Below, in pieces: positions 24,800 through 37,707 of a stretch of 64,000 nucleotides of DNA. Numbering within the stretch: position 1 is the first letter of the stretch; each line of letters starts with the position of its first letter. The DNA comes from Escallonia rubra (Eukaryota > Streptophyta > Magnoliopsida > Escalloniales > Escalloniaceae), in NCBI GenBank assembly GCA_033065855.1, contig JAVXUO010002686.1, positions 1 to 64,000 of the forward strand, read 5' to 3'. The position numbers were made by a program, and so were the translations under genes. The notes beneath the pieces are model-generated. The model was not told where the DNA came from, searched no databases, and saw only the letters and a list, made by a program, of their open reading frames with translations.

Positions 24800-27022
24800 T
24801 TTGTGAAAGAGTTACTGAAAAGGCCAACTGTGTTGAAGCTGGATAGCCTCGCTTGAAAAGAAACTAGGGTGTCTGTTTTGCGTGTAATTATGTCCCGTAT
24901 ACACGAGGCCAATTGATTTGATCCTCCAGAAAAAGTGAGCGAGCAGAATGAAGGGTCTGGAGGACACAGTTAGCTGCACCAGTGTAGTGTGGTACAGGCA
25001 GTGTTAATTAACGTGGCCTGATGTTGTTGAGGTGAGAACTGCGTGGAAGCTTGGCCAGCCGCCCTGTGCTTCGACATGGTGTCCATCTTGTTTCCTTTTG
25101 TTGATTATTTAGTTTCATTTTTCCAGTGAGAGTTGAGAGTGTTGCGTGCTTGTACATCGTTTATCTGCTTACAAGTTCTGGTAGAATTGTAAGTTTAGCT
25201 TCGAATGCAGTCATTGTATATTCGTGCTAGACTTGGCTGAAAGGTTTTTGCCTCTTATTTTCTCAGTGTATTCTCAATGCATGCATGAATTTGTTGAATT
25301 AACCTACCGTTTAGTTTCCCCGCAACTGAGTTAATCTGGACCGCTTGCCTAATCTTCCGGTGCACCATGCCTTGCTAGTAAAATCTCAATTTGCTCCTCC
25401 AAATTACAGAGATGAAGCTGAAGACATTAATAGAGCCAAAACCAGGAAGTCATGGGGATCTTATTCTTACAGCTTTTGCCCAGAAAAACCTAAAGGGGCA
25501 AGTGCTTCATTCTTAATGCACAATGGGTGCCACCCTCTGCATCCACTAGGTTCTCAGACCTCGACACTGAGAGCAAAAATCAAGATTCTGCATTCACAGT
25601 TCATTTTCTACGTTAGACGATTGATTGAGTTAATGTTTAGTGAGCGGGACCGAGATTACTATCAAACATAATTGACTCAACAGTTTGTCGAACTCTATTC
25701 GAAAATTTCTCACCTTTTCAGTGTGAAAATGTTATGCAAAGTGGGTAATTAAGTAAGAAAAGAAAAAGGCGTATTATTCGATCAAGAAAAGGAGCAACTT
25801 TCCCTCGGACAAATCGGGAGTGGTTCAAGATCGACGGCTCACACTTCATCAGCACAGCGGGGGGGGAGGACATCTTTCTTCCTACTTGTCTCGCTAAACA
25901 CGCGCAGTTCGAGGTTTCGCTTTCGGCCTCAGGACAGCGACACCAGCTGAGTATGCTCCTGCCCCTCCGTGTCAGTGTGGACCCCCCCTCTGTCTGTACC
26001 AAAGGCGCGGGAACTGGAACCCCCCAGTCTTTGTTTGTCATATTGTCATTCGTAGTAAGTAGTACTACAAATGTAAATTAAACCTTTTTTTATTGCTTTT
26101 TCTACTGAGAGAAACAGAGGCACAGAGAGAGAGAGAAGAGGGTATCTCATACCTATCTGAGCAAGACTGGAATGCAGTTTCTGATTCTCTTCCTCTTCCA
26201 CTTCTCCAGTCTACTGATAGTTACCACTATTAACATTTTTGTTTCCTTGAGTTCTCTTCAAGGGCATTATTAGTCTTACTGGGCTTTTTTTTTTTTTGTA
26301 GTTTTCTAGTTTCTCTGTTCATATGCACACCACACTGTTTTGAGTTTCGATCTAGGCAAGTGAAATTAGTACATGGGCAGAGAAAATGATTCTGGGTACT
26401 GACAGTCTGGATTTCTTGAGCTACCTGCTTGTACCAAATCCGTGATTTCCTAATGTTGTGGCCTATCAATCTTTTTGCTTCTGCTCTGAGAAGTGTTCTG
26501 TGGCAATTAGTGGTGTGCCTACTGGTTTGATTCGGGGTGAAATGATTCCCATGTATCTTCCTGGTGAAGATTTTGCTTTATATTCTTGAACTTAAAGCTA
26601 GGTCCTTGGGCAATATTTTGAAAAAAAAGTTCGATCTTGTTGGAGACGTGGATAACAGGATGAGTAGACTTTTTTTATTCCCTTGACAGGTGATGTTCTT
26701 TGAGCAATTTATCAGGAATATTTCGGGGCATCAAGTCCCCTTTGTTTCTTAAGCTGGCTAGAAGTCCAGAACCTTACAACTCATCAGGTGGCTTCTTTCT
26801 TAATTTATTCAAGCTCTTGTGAAGTGCTTCACTGGTTCATTCCTTGGTGTTCAGTTTCTGGGTTCTCGGGCTAAAACATTTTAGCTGGGTTTTGAAGTTA
26901 ACTGCGTTCTCATTTATGGTCCTGATGAGAGCTTAAAGCCCTGCACATTTGTTGGTTGTGTGTTGGTCTTTGATGCGACTTAATATCTCAATTCTCAAGT
27001 TTCTAGTCCTGAGAAGGAATAT
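24800..27022. other. AGD3 3' region and CRN 5' region, no separate gene seen
   Basis: AGD3 3' UTR presumably covers the first few hundred bases. An AG-rich run at 26118-26140 may mark the start of the CRN transcript, whose long leader probably contains introns. A short frame at 25345-25671 has no recognisable domain and was not called. Confidence 0.4.
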
Positions 27023-27125
27023 ATGGGTTCTCGGTTGGCATTGTGACAAGAGAGGGGACTCTGCTAGCTGGTTTTTGAACCCCTAGTGTATCTGTGAAGT
27101 TATGTGGGTTTTGCTTCATCTTTGA
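27023..27125 (+). promoter_or_regulatory. two short upstream ORFs before CRN
   Basis: ATG at 27023 opens MGSRLAL and stops at 27044-27046; ATG at 27102 opens MWVLLHL and stops at 27123-27125, only 25 nt before the CRN start codon. If the transcript leader includes them they could lower or condition CRN translation. This is seen directly; function is inference. Confidence 0.4.
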
Positions 27126-27150
27126 GCTTCCGGTTTCATCTCTAAGATTT

Positions 27151-29002
27151 ATGCCTTCTATGGAGAAGATAGAAGACATTCTCTTCCTTTCTAACAGTAG
27201 CAGTAGAAGCTTGAAATTGGTCTTATTGCTCATTGTCTGCCTACAAGTGCAATGCCAAGAACGAGTAGTCAAGCATATCTCCACCCAGCCTCCATCGCCG
27301 GCTATGGCACCAGAAATCAGGAATAGGTTTGGAAGGATACTCCTGAGCATTTTGTGTGGAGTCATAACAGGATTGTTTTGTGCTCTTATTGTTGCTTGTC
27401 TAGTCCGATGCTTCATTGGATACATGAACAAGACCCCGATTCTTAAGGGCCCTGTTGTATTTTCCCCAAAAATCGATCCTAAGACACTACAATTAGCTCT
27501 GGGAAATGAAAACCAGTTGCTAGGATCTAGCCCGAACGGGAAGTACTACAAAACTGTTCTTGATAACGGCCTCACAATTGCGGTCAAGAGGCTTGAGCCA
27601 ATTGAGGATGATACTCCTGAGGCTCAGAGGAAGTCGGCTAAGAGACGCATACAACAGGAGCTTGAAATGCTTGCTAGCTTAAGGGATCGAAATTTGATGA
27701 GCTTGCGTGCTTATGTTCGTGAGTCTGATAGGTTTTCTCTGGTTTATGATTATGTGGCGAATGGTAGTCTTGAAGATGCAATGAACAGGGTGAGGGAAAT
27801 GCAGTTACAACTTAGCTGGGATGTTCGCCTCCGGATTGCAGTTGGGATTATAAAGGGGCTCCAGTATCTTCACTTTAAGTGTATGCCTAGAGTTTTTCAT
27901 TACAACTTGAAGCCTTCTAATGTGATGCTGGATGCTGAGTTTGAACCAAGACTGGCAGATTGTGGGTTAGCAGTGCTCATACCAAATTTGAATACAGCGG
28001 CGTCCGGCTATAGTGCCCCCGAATGTTTCCAGAACTGCAGGTACTGTAGTAAACATGTACAAGTTTAGATTCTTCATTTTTATTATAGAACCTGCAAGTA
28101 GGATACATGTATAGATCAGTCGTAGTTTTGATGCTTATTCCGAAAAGCATTTGCATAAGAATCGTACTTTGTTATCTATGTCCGAGATAAGGAGCAGATA
28201 TATCTTAATGTAGTAGTGGATTAGGCTTTTTATGTCTTCATGTCGGTCTTGGCATTTGATTGTTATCTTTAGTTGTTCCGCCTTCATGGTATGAAGTTAT
28301 ATATGCACTTTTGAGTGTATAAGGATTCCAATGGTGCTATTTGATTTTAGTTGCGTCCATTGCGCTATGAAAGAATAAGTAACAGTAAGGTGGTCCTCCT
28401 AAACCAACTGTTTTTTTCCCTATTATATGCTGGAGTTTCACCTCTTGAAAATTTTGGGTCCTAGGGCACGCAATTTCGAATTGTTGGAATTTCCTTCAAA
28501 AGCAGAAAGTGAAATTAACCAAACCGATAGGCGTAGTATTAATTTCTGGTCTCTAGTGTTTTTTTATTGGGGAGACTTCAGGAATTTATTGTAGGCATTA
28601 GCGTCTAGCTCACTCTCTTTACTTTGTGCTTGTCTGAGATTTTCTGAATTAATATAATATTGAACTGTCTTCCTGTCTCTTCAATTCTGTAGGTATACCG
28701 ATAAGTGTGACATCTTCAGCTTTGGGGTCATATTGGGTGTTCTATTAACTGGTAGAGACCCAACTGATCCTTTCTTTACGGAAGCAGCCACTGGGGGGAG
28801 TCTGGGACGGTGGCTTCAACATTTACAGGAAGCAGGGGAGGCTCGGGAAGCACTAGATAAGAGTATTCTTGGTGAAGAAGTGGAGGAAGATGAGATGCTA
28901 ATGGCAGTGAGAATTGCTGTTGTATGCCAATCTGATTTGCCCTCAGACCGCCCTTCCAGCGACGAACTTGTCCCTATGCTCACCCAGCTGCACAGTTTCT
29001 GA
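27151..29002 (+). CDS. CRN: CORYNE, membrane-bound receptor-like pseudokinase, 2 exons
   Basis: CDS join(27151..28040, 28693..29002), 399 aa (Arabidopsis CRN is 401). A hydrophobic N-terminal segment (21-35) is followed by a short outer region, a transmembrane helix (about 62-88, ILLSILCGVITGLFCALIVA) and a kinase-like domain (about 120-399). The ATP-lysine is present (AVKRLEP, K146), but the catalytic HRD is HYN (250-252) and DFG is DCG, so it should be catalytically inactive, as is known for CRN. CRN pairs with CLAVATA2 to pass CLE peptide signals that limit shoot and root meristems. The start is the first ATG after an in-frame GTG-led extension that lacks support; a second ATG is 3 codons on. 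It lies directly downstream of AGD3, the same neighbour as in Arabidopsis. Confidence 0.93.
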
Positions 29003-31510
29003 TTGAATGTAAGAAACTATCGATGTGTCAGTTTCTGTACACTTATGGAATTAATATTTTGTGGGGGCAAACGTTGTTGACAGAGCTTTTGGTTGTTCCG
29101 GCGGCTTTAGATGTGCATCCATCCAAAAGGCTGCTTGGATTTGCCGTGGAAGCAACCAAATTGCTTTGACATTTCATCACCTCATTTTTTAGGGGGCTTA
29201 TACCAAGTTTATTTTATTTTGGTAATCAATCCATGTCGATTTGGATTTTGTGGTAGTGCTTTCTAGTTTTGTTGTTCACCACTTCTCTAAATCATTGTGG
29301 CCCATCTACACGAATAATCTGGTTTTCGGAGCTGATAGTATTCAACGAGATTCCCAGTTAAGACAAGCATATTGCCTTCAGATACAAGTGGGAGAGTTGG
29401 GACATTAGCATTGATGTGCTCTCGCCTTCTAATGATCCTCGGTATGGTTGCTGCCTTTTTCTTCAAATCTCAGGTCCGTTACCTTGAGATCAAGTAGGCT
29501 TTACCTTTCTTGGCAGGACGGTTGGGGTATAAGGCATGAAAGCAGAGAATTAGCCCTTAAGCTTTATGGGCATTCTGCGTTTTCTCTACAGCCAACACTA
29601 AATAATCTGAAAACCATAATGGTCGTCTGTCTGTGCAAAAACTCTTTGAATGTAGATGTCACTCTTTATGTGTTGCAAGGCATATTGATATAAGCGTTAG
29701 GTTGAGTCCATTAGACCCACAATATTCTGATACTTCCCTCAATCTGTAGCCGTTGGCCCAAGGTAGGTATATAGATGAAACCAAGGGAATGTTGGATGAT
29801 GGTCAAGATAATAATGTGAGGCCTTGATTGTAGTTTCTGATGTCCAGTTCAGTTCTCAGCAGCCTTCTAGCTAAGAGTTTTCTTTGGTAGAAAAGTCACA
29901 CTCCCCCATCCTCTACTGAGATTCATTGCTCTCTTTCAGGAAGCCATTAATGTCAAGTTTTGTATTTGCTCATGCGCAAGACTCATGCAATGCATATGCT
30001 TTGGGAGCAGGAAAAGTCTGGAAGAAACCATGTGGGTGGTGGGGATATGTTGAGGATGGTACTGAGGCAGAGAGGTCATCCATCTGGGACCAAAACTAGC
30101 ATGCTCCTCCACAACAAAGTACAAAATGCATGACCACCAAATTCAACTAATACTACTCTCTCTCTCTCTTACTCTAACACACACACACACACACACACAG
30201 ATTCTAATTGCGTTACATTAGTCACGTCGACCTCTTTCATTTTAGTAGCACAAGGTTGTGTTTCTAAAATAGGATTTTGTTTACCAATTTGCCGTTGTTA
30301 CAAATAATCGTGAATAAAAGCAACTATTCCAGGCCAGGGTCAGGCTAGGTCCGTTTTAGGGCTGGATTTTGCTCAGGGCCGCCGACGCGGCCCTGGTTCG
30401 GTTTGGCTGGGTTAATTTTAAATTATCAGTTTTTATGTGAAAACTCAAGTAACCCAACCAAGCAAATTTGACTTATAGACAGCCCCTGACCTGGTCAATC
30501 CTTCAACTCCCCAACTCCGCTTACAACCACTGCCAAGCTTCTCTCTCTTCCCTTCTTCCCTAAACTGAACCAACTAGTCAACAAAAATCGTCACTGCGTG
30601 TATACTCTAGTGACAAACTTTATAGTAATACTTGAGCGATTATTATGAAAATTTTGTGGTATCACGTCTTTTCTAGAGATCGATTGGTCGTTTTTAGTGA
30701 GGAAACTCTTGCACCAATTGGATACTTTTTGAGACATAGCTTGCAGCGACTCTACTAAACTTTTCCTTGTGTTCTCTCGACCATGGTAACAAATTTATGT
30801 ACTAGTTCAAAATTTGAGAAATTTACTAAGAATGCGGGTAGTTAATTAGAAAATTTTGGCTGTGATTGAGGTGGTGAGTCTCATGCCAGAATAAGGCCCA
30901 TTCATTACTTGCGCCTTCAACCAACGGCTTTTAACCCCCGCCCTCGAACCATCTCCATGCCCGATTCTTGAACTGTAAGGTCATGCCTGCGTTCCCTGTT
31001 TCCATTGATGTAATCGTCCCTAATCTCCTTCGGTCGCCTTACTTTTCTTTCAGGTCAATAAACTGGGGGTGTGATGGTGGTTGTTGGCGAGTGAAAGGGT
31101 GGTCGGCGGTCAGTGGGGGGTGTGGTTGATGGGTGTAACTCTTTTTTGTGTGGAACCACTTACTTTTTTTTTAGATAATGTATCTTACATAAATTTGGTC
31201 TTTCAATTTGGATTTGCTCGCAGTACTTATTTTGTAATTGACACTTGTTTTTTTTATTTTATATATAGTTATACAATATGAAAAAAAGAAAATTATAGGA
31301 ATAACTCGTCTAACCAAATGTTGTTCTTCATGTTCTTTTTATTTCAAGATGAATGTGATAATCCAAACGAGTTCCATTCTTCTTTTTGGTTCATGTTTTG
31401 GTCCTTGTGTGAGAAAAAAAAAAAAAAAAGGAACAAAAGACTTTACTAAACGAGGCGAAAATTCCAAGCCCCACATGAGCACTGCTTTCATTTTCCTTCC
31501 CTTTCACAAA
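29003..31510. other. intergenic between CRN and LIR1
   Basis: Contains the CRN 3' UTR, a (CT)n(AC)n microsatellite (30155-30199) and AT-rich DNA. A GC-richer, G-rich patch at 30330-30420 has no frame or inverted end that I can follow. A poly-A run is at 31413-31428. No gene recognised. Confidence 0.4.
30155..30199. repeat. (CT)n/(AC)n microsatellite
   Basis: A CT run at about 30157-30169 is followed after ACTCTA by an uninterrupted AC run (30175-30199). Likely length-polymorphic. Confidence 0.9.
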
Positions 31511-31590
31511 GATAAGCAAGCCTTATCTAGTCACAAAAAGATCTAGCACCTTATCTCCACAAGATTTACTGAAGTGAGCCAATAAATAAA
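31511..31590 (+). promoter_or_regulatory. LIR1 proximal promoter with three I-box (GATAAG) motifs and a TATA-like box
   Basis: GATAAG at 31511-31516 and its complement CTTATC at 31522-31527 form a perfect inverted pair with a 5-nt spacer; a third CTTATC is at 31550-31555. A CCAAT-like GCCAAT (31578) leads into a TATA-like AATAAATAAA (31581-31590), 68 nt before the LIR1 ATG. I-boxes are established light-response elements of photosynthesis genes, fitting the gene downstream. Confidence 0.6.
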
Positions 31591-31657
31591 ACCCATTCTT
31601 CTCTAGTGCTTCAGAAAACCAACTTCATAGAACGCCCCCATCAAGTTCCAATTCAAG

Positions 31658-32249
31658 ATGCAGGCAGCTTTGACCTTGAGACCATCTTCCCTTCCCCTGC
31701 TGGCACCCTCCAGAACCATGGCTTCACCAGCGAGATCGCTTCATACGCTACAGACTTCACGATGTCTCCCAAACAAGCAAACTGCCGTGGTCTCTGACAC
31801 TTCAACAGCAGATTACAGCTCAATCACCTCGTAAGGAATCTGTGTATTATCAGCTTCTGCTTTACAGGGTCGCTTTGTTTTTAGTCTTACGTTGCCATGC
31901 CTTTGCAGTGTTTTCCCAGCGGAAGCTTGCGAGACAGTTGGAGGGGAAGCTTGTGATGCCGAAATGTATCCTGAAGTCAAGCTCAAACCAGAAACCAGCA
32001 ACAAGGCCAAGACGGCTCTGGAGTCGGAAGACAGAGATTATCTCGAGTACAACAATCCTAGGACGTAAGATCCTAGCATTTTTTTAACAATTTAGACTGC
32101 AATAATGGCATAAAAACAAGCTTTGCAGGAAAAAGGAATGAGCTTCAACATGTTTTCTTGATATAATTCACAGGGTATTTCCGGGAGAGGCTTGTGATGA
32201 TCTTGGAGGAGAGTTTTGTGAGCCTGAGTATCAGAAAGGAGTTTACTAG
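31658..32249 (+). CDS. LIR1: LIR1 light-regulated thylakoid protein, chloroplast precursor, 3 exons
   Basis: CDS join(31658..31830, 31909..32064, 32174..32249), 134 aa; rice LIR1 is of similar size. Residues 1 to about 45 are rich in Ser, Thr, Arg and Leu with few acids, a chloroplast transit peptide. The mature part has two copies of the LIR1 repeat: VFPAEACETVGGEACD (about 59-74) and VFPGEACDDLGGEFCE (about 110-125), with their paired cysteines. LIR1 binds leaf ferredoxin-NADP reductase and strengthens its attachment to TIC62 and TROL at the thylakoid; it is removed or degraded in light, and its transcript is light- and clock-regulated. Introns are short and GT-AG, and frames join without correction. 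The Arabidopsis relative is CCL. Confidence 0.93.
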
Positions 32250-33234
32250 AAGATAATCTTGCAGATGCTGGCCTTCCAAGCCCCGTGTTCTCTCGCTACC
32301 TTCTGTAATCTGATAAAAGTGTTCACTGCCTGGTAGTGTAAATAAAGTAGTTCTTCGATGGTGTATGCACACTTTAAATGGCTGAATAAAGACTCAATTA
32401 TCTGAAATCTCCCCCCCTAGTGTCCAACCATGTGTCATAGATAGCTCTATCCATCTCAAACAGTGTAATATAAGCCATTTTTGTCGGGGGTCTGCCGGTA
32501 GGTGCACATACTGAGAAATATCAGAGGTCTGCCGGTAGATGCTCATTCTAACAAATAGGGACGAGATTTGTGATCGCTCACCGGAAAGAATGAGGACCAA
32601 AATATTGGGTGTTCAATTGATGCTTGGTGTTACCTCTAATCTATTTTTACAGGACTGCATCTAGTTTGATAAGTATGGACCTAAAAACGGCTACTTTCAT
32701 GAAGAATTTGGGGTTTTATGTTATCGTAAAAATCCTTATGATGGTGGTTGACAGACTTGCAACTTCTTTCGGATTCTTGGCGTTCTACATATTTCCATCA
32801 CAATTTCTCTTGTGCTCTCTTTCGTAGAGCCTCTTTTATGTACAACTCTACTAACAGTACATGTGAATCCTAGTGCGGTATCAGTCACGGACAATTTGAT
32901 TTTAACATATCATGAAATGCGCAAGCAATAATACCTTTGTATCAAAACCAGATATTTTAGCGTCTACAAGAATATCCGGATGAAGATGCCACGTCAAAAT
33001 TTAATTGCCTACAACTTCATAACTGGCTACTCTTAACCCAACCAACCCTGACAAACATTCCACGAAGCACGAGTGAGAAGAGGTTCATTTAGATTTATAC
33101 AGTCCAGACGAGTTTGAATTCACGGAAGTAACATCTTAGTTATTAAGTTTGTTGAGAACACAGTTCATAAACTGAAGAATATCTATTAACATAACCTATA
33201 ACTCAAGACAACATTATGCAAAAAGAAAAGGACA
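32250..33234. other. intergenic between convergent LIR1 and SWSAP1-like genes
   Basis: Both genes point into this stretch, so it should hold both 3' UTRs. A short direct repeat (GGTCTGCCGGTAG near 32488 and 32524) is visible. Nothing else supported. Confidence 0.4.
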
Positions 33235-35567
33235 TCAATGTGCTTTGACAACACTGCAACTGTTCACTTCTTCACTAATACCTTCCAAAATCAGATACTG
33301 AAGAGCTATGGAGTATTTTGCAGTCCTCACCTTCTCTGACTCCAAGCCAGCACTACCTCGGTAGATGTTATTCTTGAGCAGAAATGACCCAACACCGTCA
33401 CCTTCCACCAAAACATTCAATGTATCACTTTGGGATGATCAAGTGAAAATAGGAAATCTAAAACTGTAGGAGATTGCATGATGTCCTATACATCAGATTT
33501 TTTTCAAGCAAGGGAAGATAACAAAGAAAAAACCACGTACAAACATACTTCTTATTGTGTAAATGGACGAGACCCATCTCTTGTATATGTATAACCACCT
33601 CGTTGAGTCACCATGGTATGTATCAGAGAGCAGAAGCTTGCACGGCCCTGTTTCACTGCCATGTAGGACTTTCTATTTAAAGATACATATAAAGGTATTC
33701 ACTACTCATCAGTCATAAGTATGCAGAACAAACACTATACAAATGCCACTTGCTTACTTTGCATGCATAATGGCATTTTGACAGAGCGCTAAAGTGCGAA
33801 CAATTGTCAAGTCTCTTCCCCGTGGATTGCTGTATCTCTCTTGGCAGCTTCTACATGGAATCAAAGTAGAAAAAGTGAAAACACACATATCAAAACAAAT
33901 TAAGGGTTGCTTACGAGATCTGAGAAGGTTCAAATGAGCCGCAAACATGCATTGAAACCAAACACACAAATAGGCCTGCGCGTGCACATAGCAAGGAGCC
34001 ACCTCATGATGAATAGGGGATGTCTTCTCCTGCTTTCCAAGAATGCCTTAGTGTACAGTCTTAAAAATAAGAAGAGCTCGCCGTGATAGCCTGAAAGGTG
34101 AAAAACTAGTATGCTGTTGACATTCAAAATTGCTTTTTGGCGGAGAAAAGCCTATCACAGTTCACATTTATCACAATCAACTATATCAAGCGGATTACAT
34201 GAGAGCTTATTAGGACGCAAATATCGATAACTTGCACCCATCCCTATTACGTTCTGATCATGATATGTGCATGTATCTCAGATACATGTGCAAAAAGCTT
34301 ATATGCCAATCTTTTTGTTGTTAGCGTTATGATCGGACTTCACCTTTGATTGATGAAGTATATGTGATTGATTGTTGCTAAAATGAGTATAGCTCCTCAT
34401 TTTGCATATGCTACACCACTATTGATGTATGTTTAATTTTTTATGTATTGATGGTCACAACTGCAGGCAAATGAATACAATATCAAGCCACAAGGAAAAT
34501 AAATAGTACCTTTCATCAAACAAATCACCAAAGTCATCGATGATAACTGTCACAGGAAATTTATCATGCAGGTGGAAGGCAGCAAAATATTTACTGATCC
34601 CTTCATCATCATCAACATACCTTAAGGAAACATTAGTATTACACCAGCATTAGCCAGCAGAAACAAATTTGACAAACACAAGTGGAAATCCCAACACCTT
34701 AAAGCAAAGTCAAAATGATAGTATTTAACTAACCAGAATGGTTATTCTTACTTCATTTGAATACGCTGAAACACATCAGAAGTTGGATCAATTCCCTGAA
34801 AGGTTGAAATTTTAGAAATTAAAACCAACACGTTTAAGTACTTACATATATGCATATGCAACACCAAAGATACTCCCTCTTGGACTAGTTGCGCATTCCT
34901 AAGTAATATTTAGTACATATAAACATTGACTTCACTCATCGATTACGATAGATTGACCGGCCAAACGATACTTCTTTAATCTTGATTTCTTATTTGAGTC
35001 CAATTCGATGTTACCTCATACCTGATATAAAATCTAAGGAATTGATATCCACGTTCCGCTTTTTATCACTTATCATCCAATTTCGGGGCTAAAGATCTTC
35101 AGGTGATGCTCTTTAGTGACACTTTCGAATCCTAAGCGATGAAATTGTAGCTGGTAAAATGTGTGGTTCAGACATCAACTCCTAAATTAAAGTTTGAAAG
35201 TCCGCAGAAGGTCAAATACGGGAAGACCCAATGTAACGGAGGTAGTAGACGAGGGAGGACGGTTACCTGGGAAAGGTAAGGGGGTTTGGTCTCCAACCTG
35301 CGGCGGTTGCAGATGAACACGACCTCGTTACTGGAGCCGAATGCGGCGTTGAAAGCAAACTGGAAAAGCAAAGATGTCTTGCCACTGCACATGTTAGCAG
35401 CCAAATGTTTAGTTATTGTAGCCTCTGGGACGAATGAGGAAGAAAACCAAACCGGATACAGAAAAGTGATATTACGAGGAAGGAGGGCCAGAAAGAAGCT
35501 CTATAAGATCGGAACCTCCGGTGTTTGGTTGGCTCCTGGTGGTGGTGCTGAAGAATCTTTCCACCAT
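33235..35567 (-). CDS. SWSAP1: SWSAP1-like RecA-family ATPase, 7 exons
   Basis: CDS complement(join(33235..33401, 33549..33655, 33758..33850, 34510..34620, 34752..34795, 35267..35384, 35476..35567)), 243 aa; all introns GT-AG and frames join. The N-terminus MVERFFSTTTRSQ leads into a Walker A P-loop GPPSSGKTS (residues 27-35, split by intron 1) and SLLFQFAFNAA. A hydrophobic strand ending in two aspartates (VTVIIDDFGDLF) is the likely Walker B. Animal SWSAP1 is a RAD51-paralogue-like ATPase that partners SWS1 in homologous recombination; plant homologues are assigned mostly by sequence. The last exon ends in VRTAKYSIALQYLILEGISE, which I recall as conserved. The last acceptor (GGAAG|GTGACG) is the least certain join. 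Confidence 0.8.
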
Positions 35568-37707
35568 GGCTGTCGCCTGCCGGTGGTTTCTGTTACAGAG
35601 GGCCTGGCAAAGCGCGCTGAGAGGTTTTGTTCATTTGTTATCTCACTTTATATATTACAAATTACGGTTAAAAAAGATCATAACAAATGTCATTTAAGTC
35701 ATACACATACCTAATGATGTTTATTAATAATTAATTTTAAAATGTAGAATGCGTTTAGCGAGAGTCAAGTATAAAATATCAAGATTTACGACTTGTTGTA
35801 TGCTTTCTCAACCACCCAACTAGCCCGTTCCCATGAATTTACGGTTATATTTGTTTAACTATGCTTTTTTTCTTTTGCCTTTGGCACTCGGGGTGTTTTT
35901 TTTTCCCTCCATCTGATGAGTTTGTTGCTAGATTATTTTTTTTTAGCTAGAAGATAAACCTTTTGTTGCAATTAGACTATTTATCAACTGAAAAAAAGGT
36001 CCAAAAATTGCAAAAGAGATGTTGATTTTGTTTGTGTGATGTGAAGTAACTCTTTTTTAAAACTTTAACTAGAGCGGACAATGGGCCCAAAACCCGCTTG
36101 TTCAGCCCATTCTTATTAAGGATAAGGGGCGAGAGATCCAGGCTTGGACTAATTTTGAAGCCCAAAATCGATTTTTCGATGTGAATTTTTCTCGACATTC
36201 ATTGAATGGATTAGAGACGGCTAATGTCTCCCGGTCTCTAATATCACCACTCTTGGCCTTCACTCCCCCGCTCCTTTAGTTTTACTGACCAGACAACTTG
36301 GCTATATAGCAGCATCTGGAGAAAAGGTCACGATTATGTTTACCATAAAGTTTCCTCTAAACGACCAACAAAAAAATGTTGTAAGATCAAGGTAATGTTG
36401 CTCGTAATAAACCGAGACTTTGTGTTGCCACGTTTTGCGGGCGATTTCACGCCACATTTGTACACCGAGTTGATCGCGGTGGGTGTGCTTAATCAATAGT
36501 TCTTTGTACTAACGATAGGCTTATTTGATAGGACTAAGCTCAATCATATTAGTGTACTTTACCTCCACCTAGGCTTCGACTGTCCAAGCAAATGATCAAA
36601 CTTCCGATTAGGAATAAATTGCACCCCAGCTTTTGTCGCTGAATGGCCCATGAATGTTGTTAAGATTGAAAGCTGGAGCTTGCAAAGTGCAAATACCAAT
36701 TCCAGTGTTCCTGAGACTTGGCAGCGCATGTACAGTTCTTAGTACTGGATTTGGTTAGTCCCTCTCACGAGCTTTATTGCAAATTAATGTACATGAAATA
36801 TCAACTTCATCGCCTACCCCACCCCCTCCAGGAAGTTGAACCCATGTCCATGTCGGGTGGGTTAGAATCTACAGTCAAACGGCCACCTTCATCTTCTCCC
36901 GCGTCACTAGATCGTCCAACAACAACTGGCGGTAGTAACTTATAGGTAGTTTCTTGGCAAATCAAGGATTCAATTTTCAGAAAGCGAAAAGGCGAAATGA
37001 GAGAGTGATGTTACGAGCGAGGTGGGCCGGATAGCGGACACCTCTGAAGTGTTTATGTTACATTTTTAGCGATAAAAATTCCATCGGTACTAGTTTAGTG
37101 GCATTTAGACACAATTTAGCAACTTCTCTCGTAGAATTAGAGGCAGTACACCGGCAAGCTTTTTCTGACGATTAGGAGGAGAAACAAATCATCTACTGAT
37201 GAAATATTTGAAGGTCTAGTCTGTAAAGGAGAGCATTATCAAACCTATAGTTAGACCTAGGACCGGAAAAACCAGTATAGTACCCTCAGTACTAAACCGA
37301 CAAGAGACATTGTGTGCCGAGGCAAAAGAAATGCCTGTGTCGTTTACATGGTTGAATCTAATTCCGGCGAGTACTCAAGTGACTATGGTGAAGGAGTCCA
37401 GTTCATCCATTTTTATTTTTTTTTGGTAATACAGTTCATCCATTGAATCACACACTTCCCTGAGATGTTGTCCATATTAAGGCACAAATGTCACATACCC
37501 GACGACTATCACTTTTGCATCAAAGATCTGATAAAATTGAACTGGGGTAAACCATGTCTCATGTGAGGAATGTATAGCAACTCATGAACCTCGTGCAGTC
37601 TCATCCTAGCTAAAGGAGGACAAATAGACTGGTAAAACCTGATAACTTGTAGTTTTCTACTCGCTGTCGTCTAATCAAACTAAGCTTTTCTCTTCTTCTC
37701 TCTTTCT
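35568..37707. other. intergenic between SWSAP1-like and NOP58
   Basis: The right-hand 5' flank of the SWSAP1-like gene and the 3' flank of NOP58. AT-rich with poly-T runs near 35860-35945; short frames here have no recognised domain. I see no gene. Confidence 0.4.

Noticed and set aside
27094-27150. GTG-initiated extension of CRN
   Set aside because: Plant CRN does not start at GTG, and two in-frame ATGs follow just before the hydrophobic segment.
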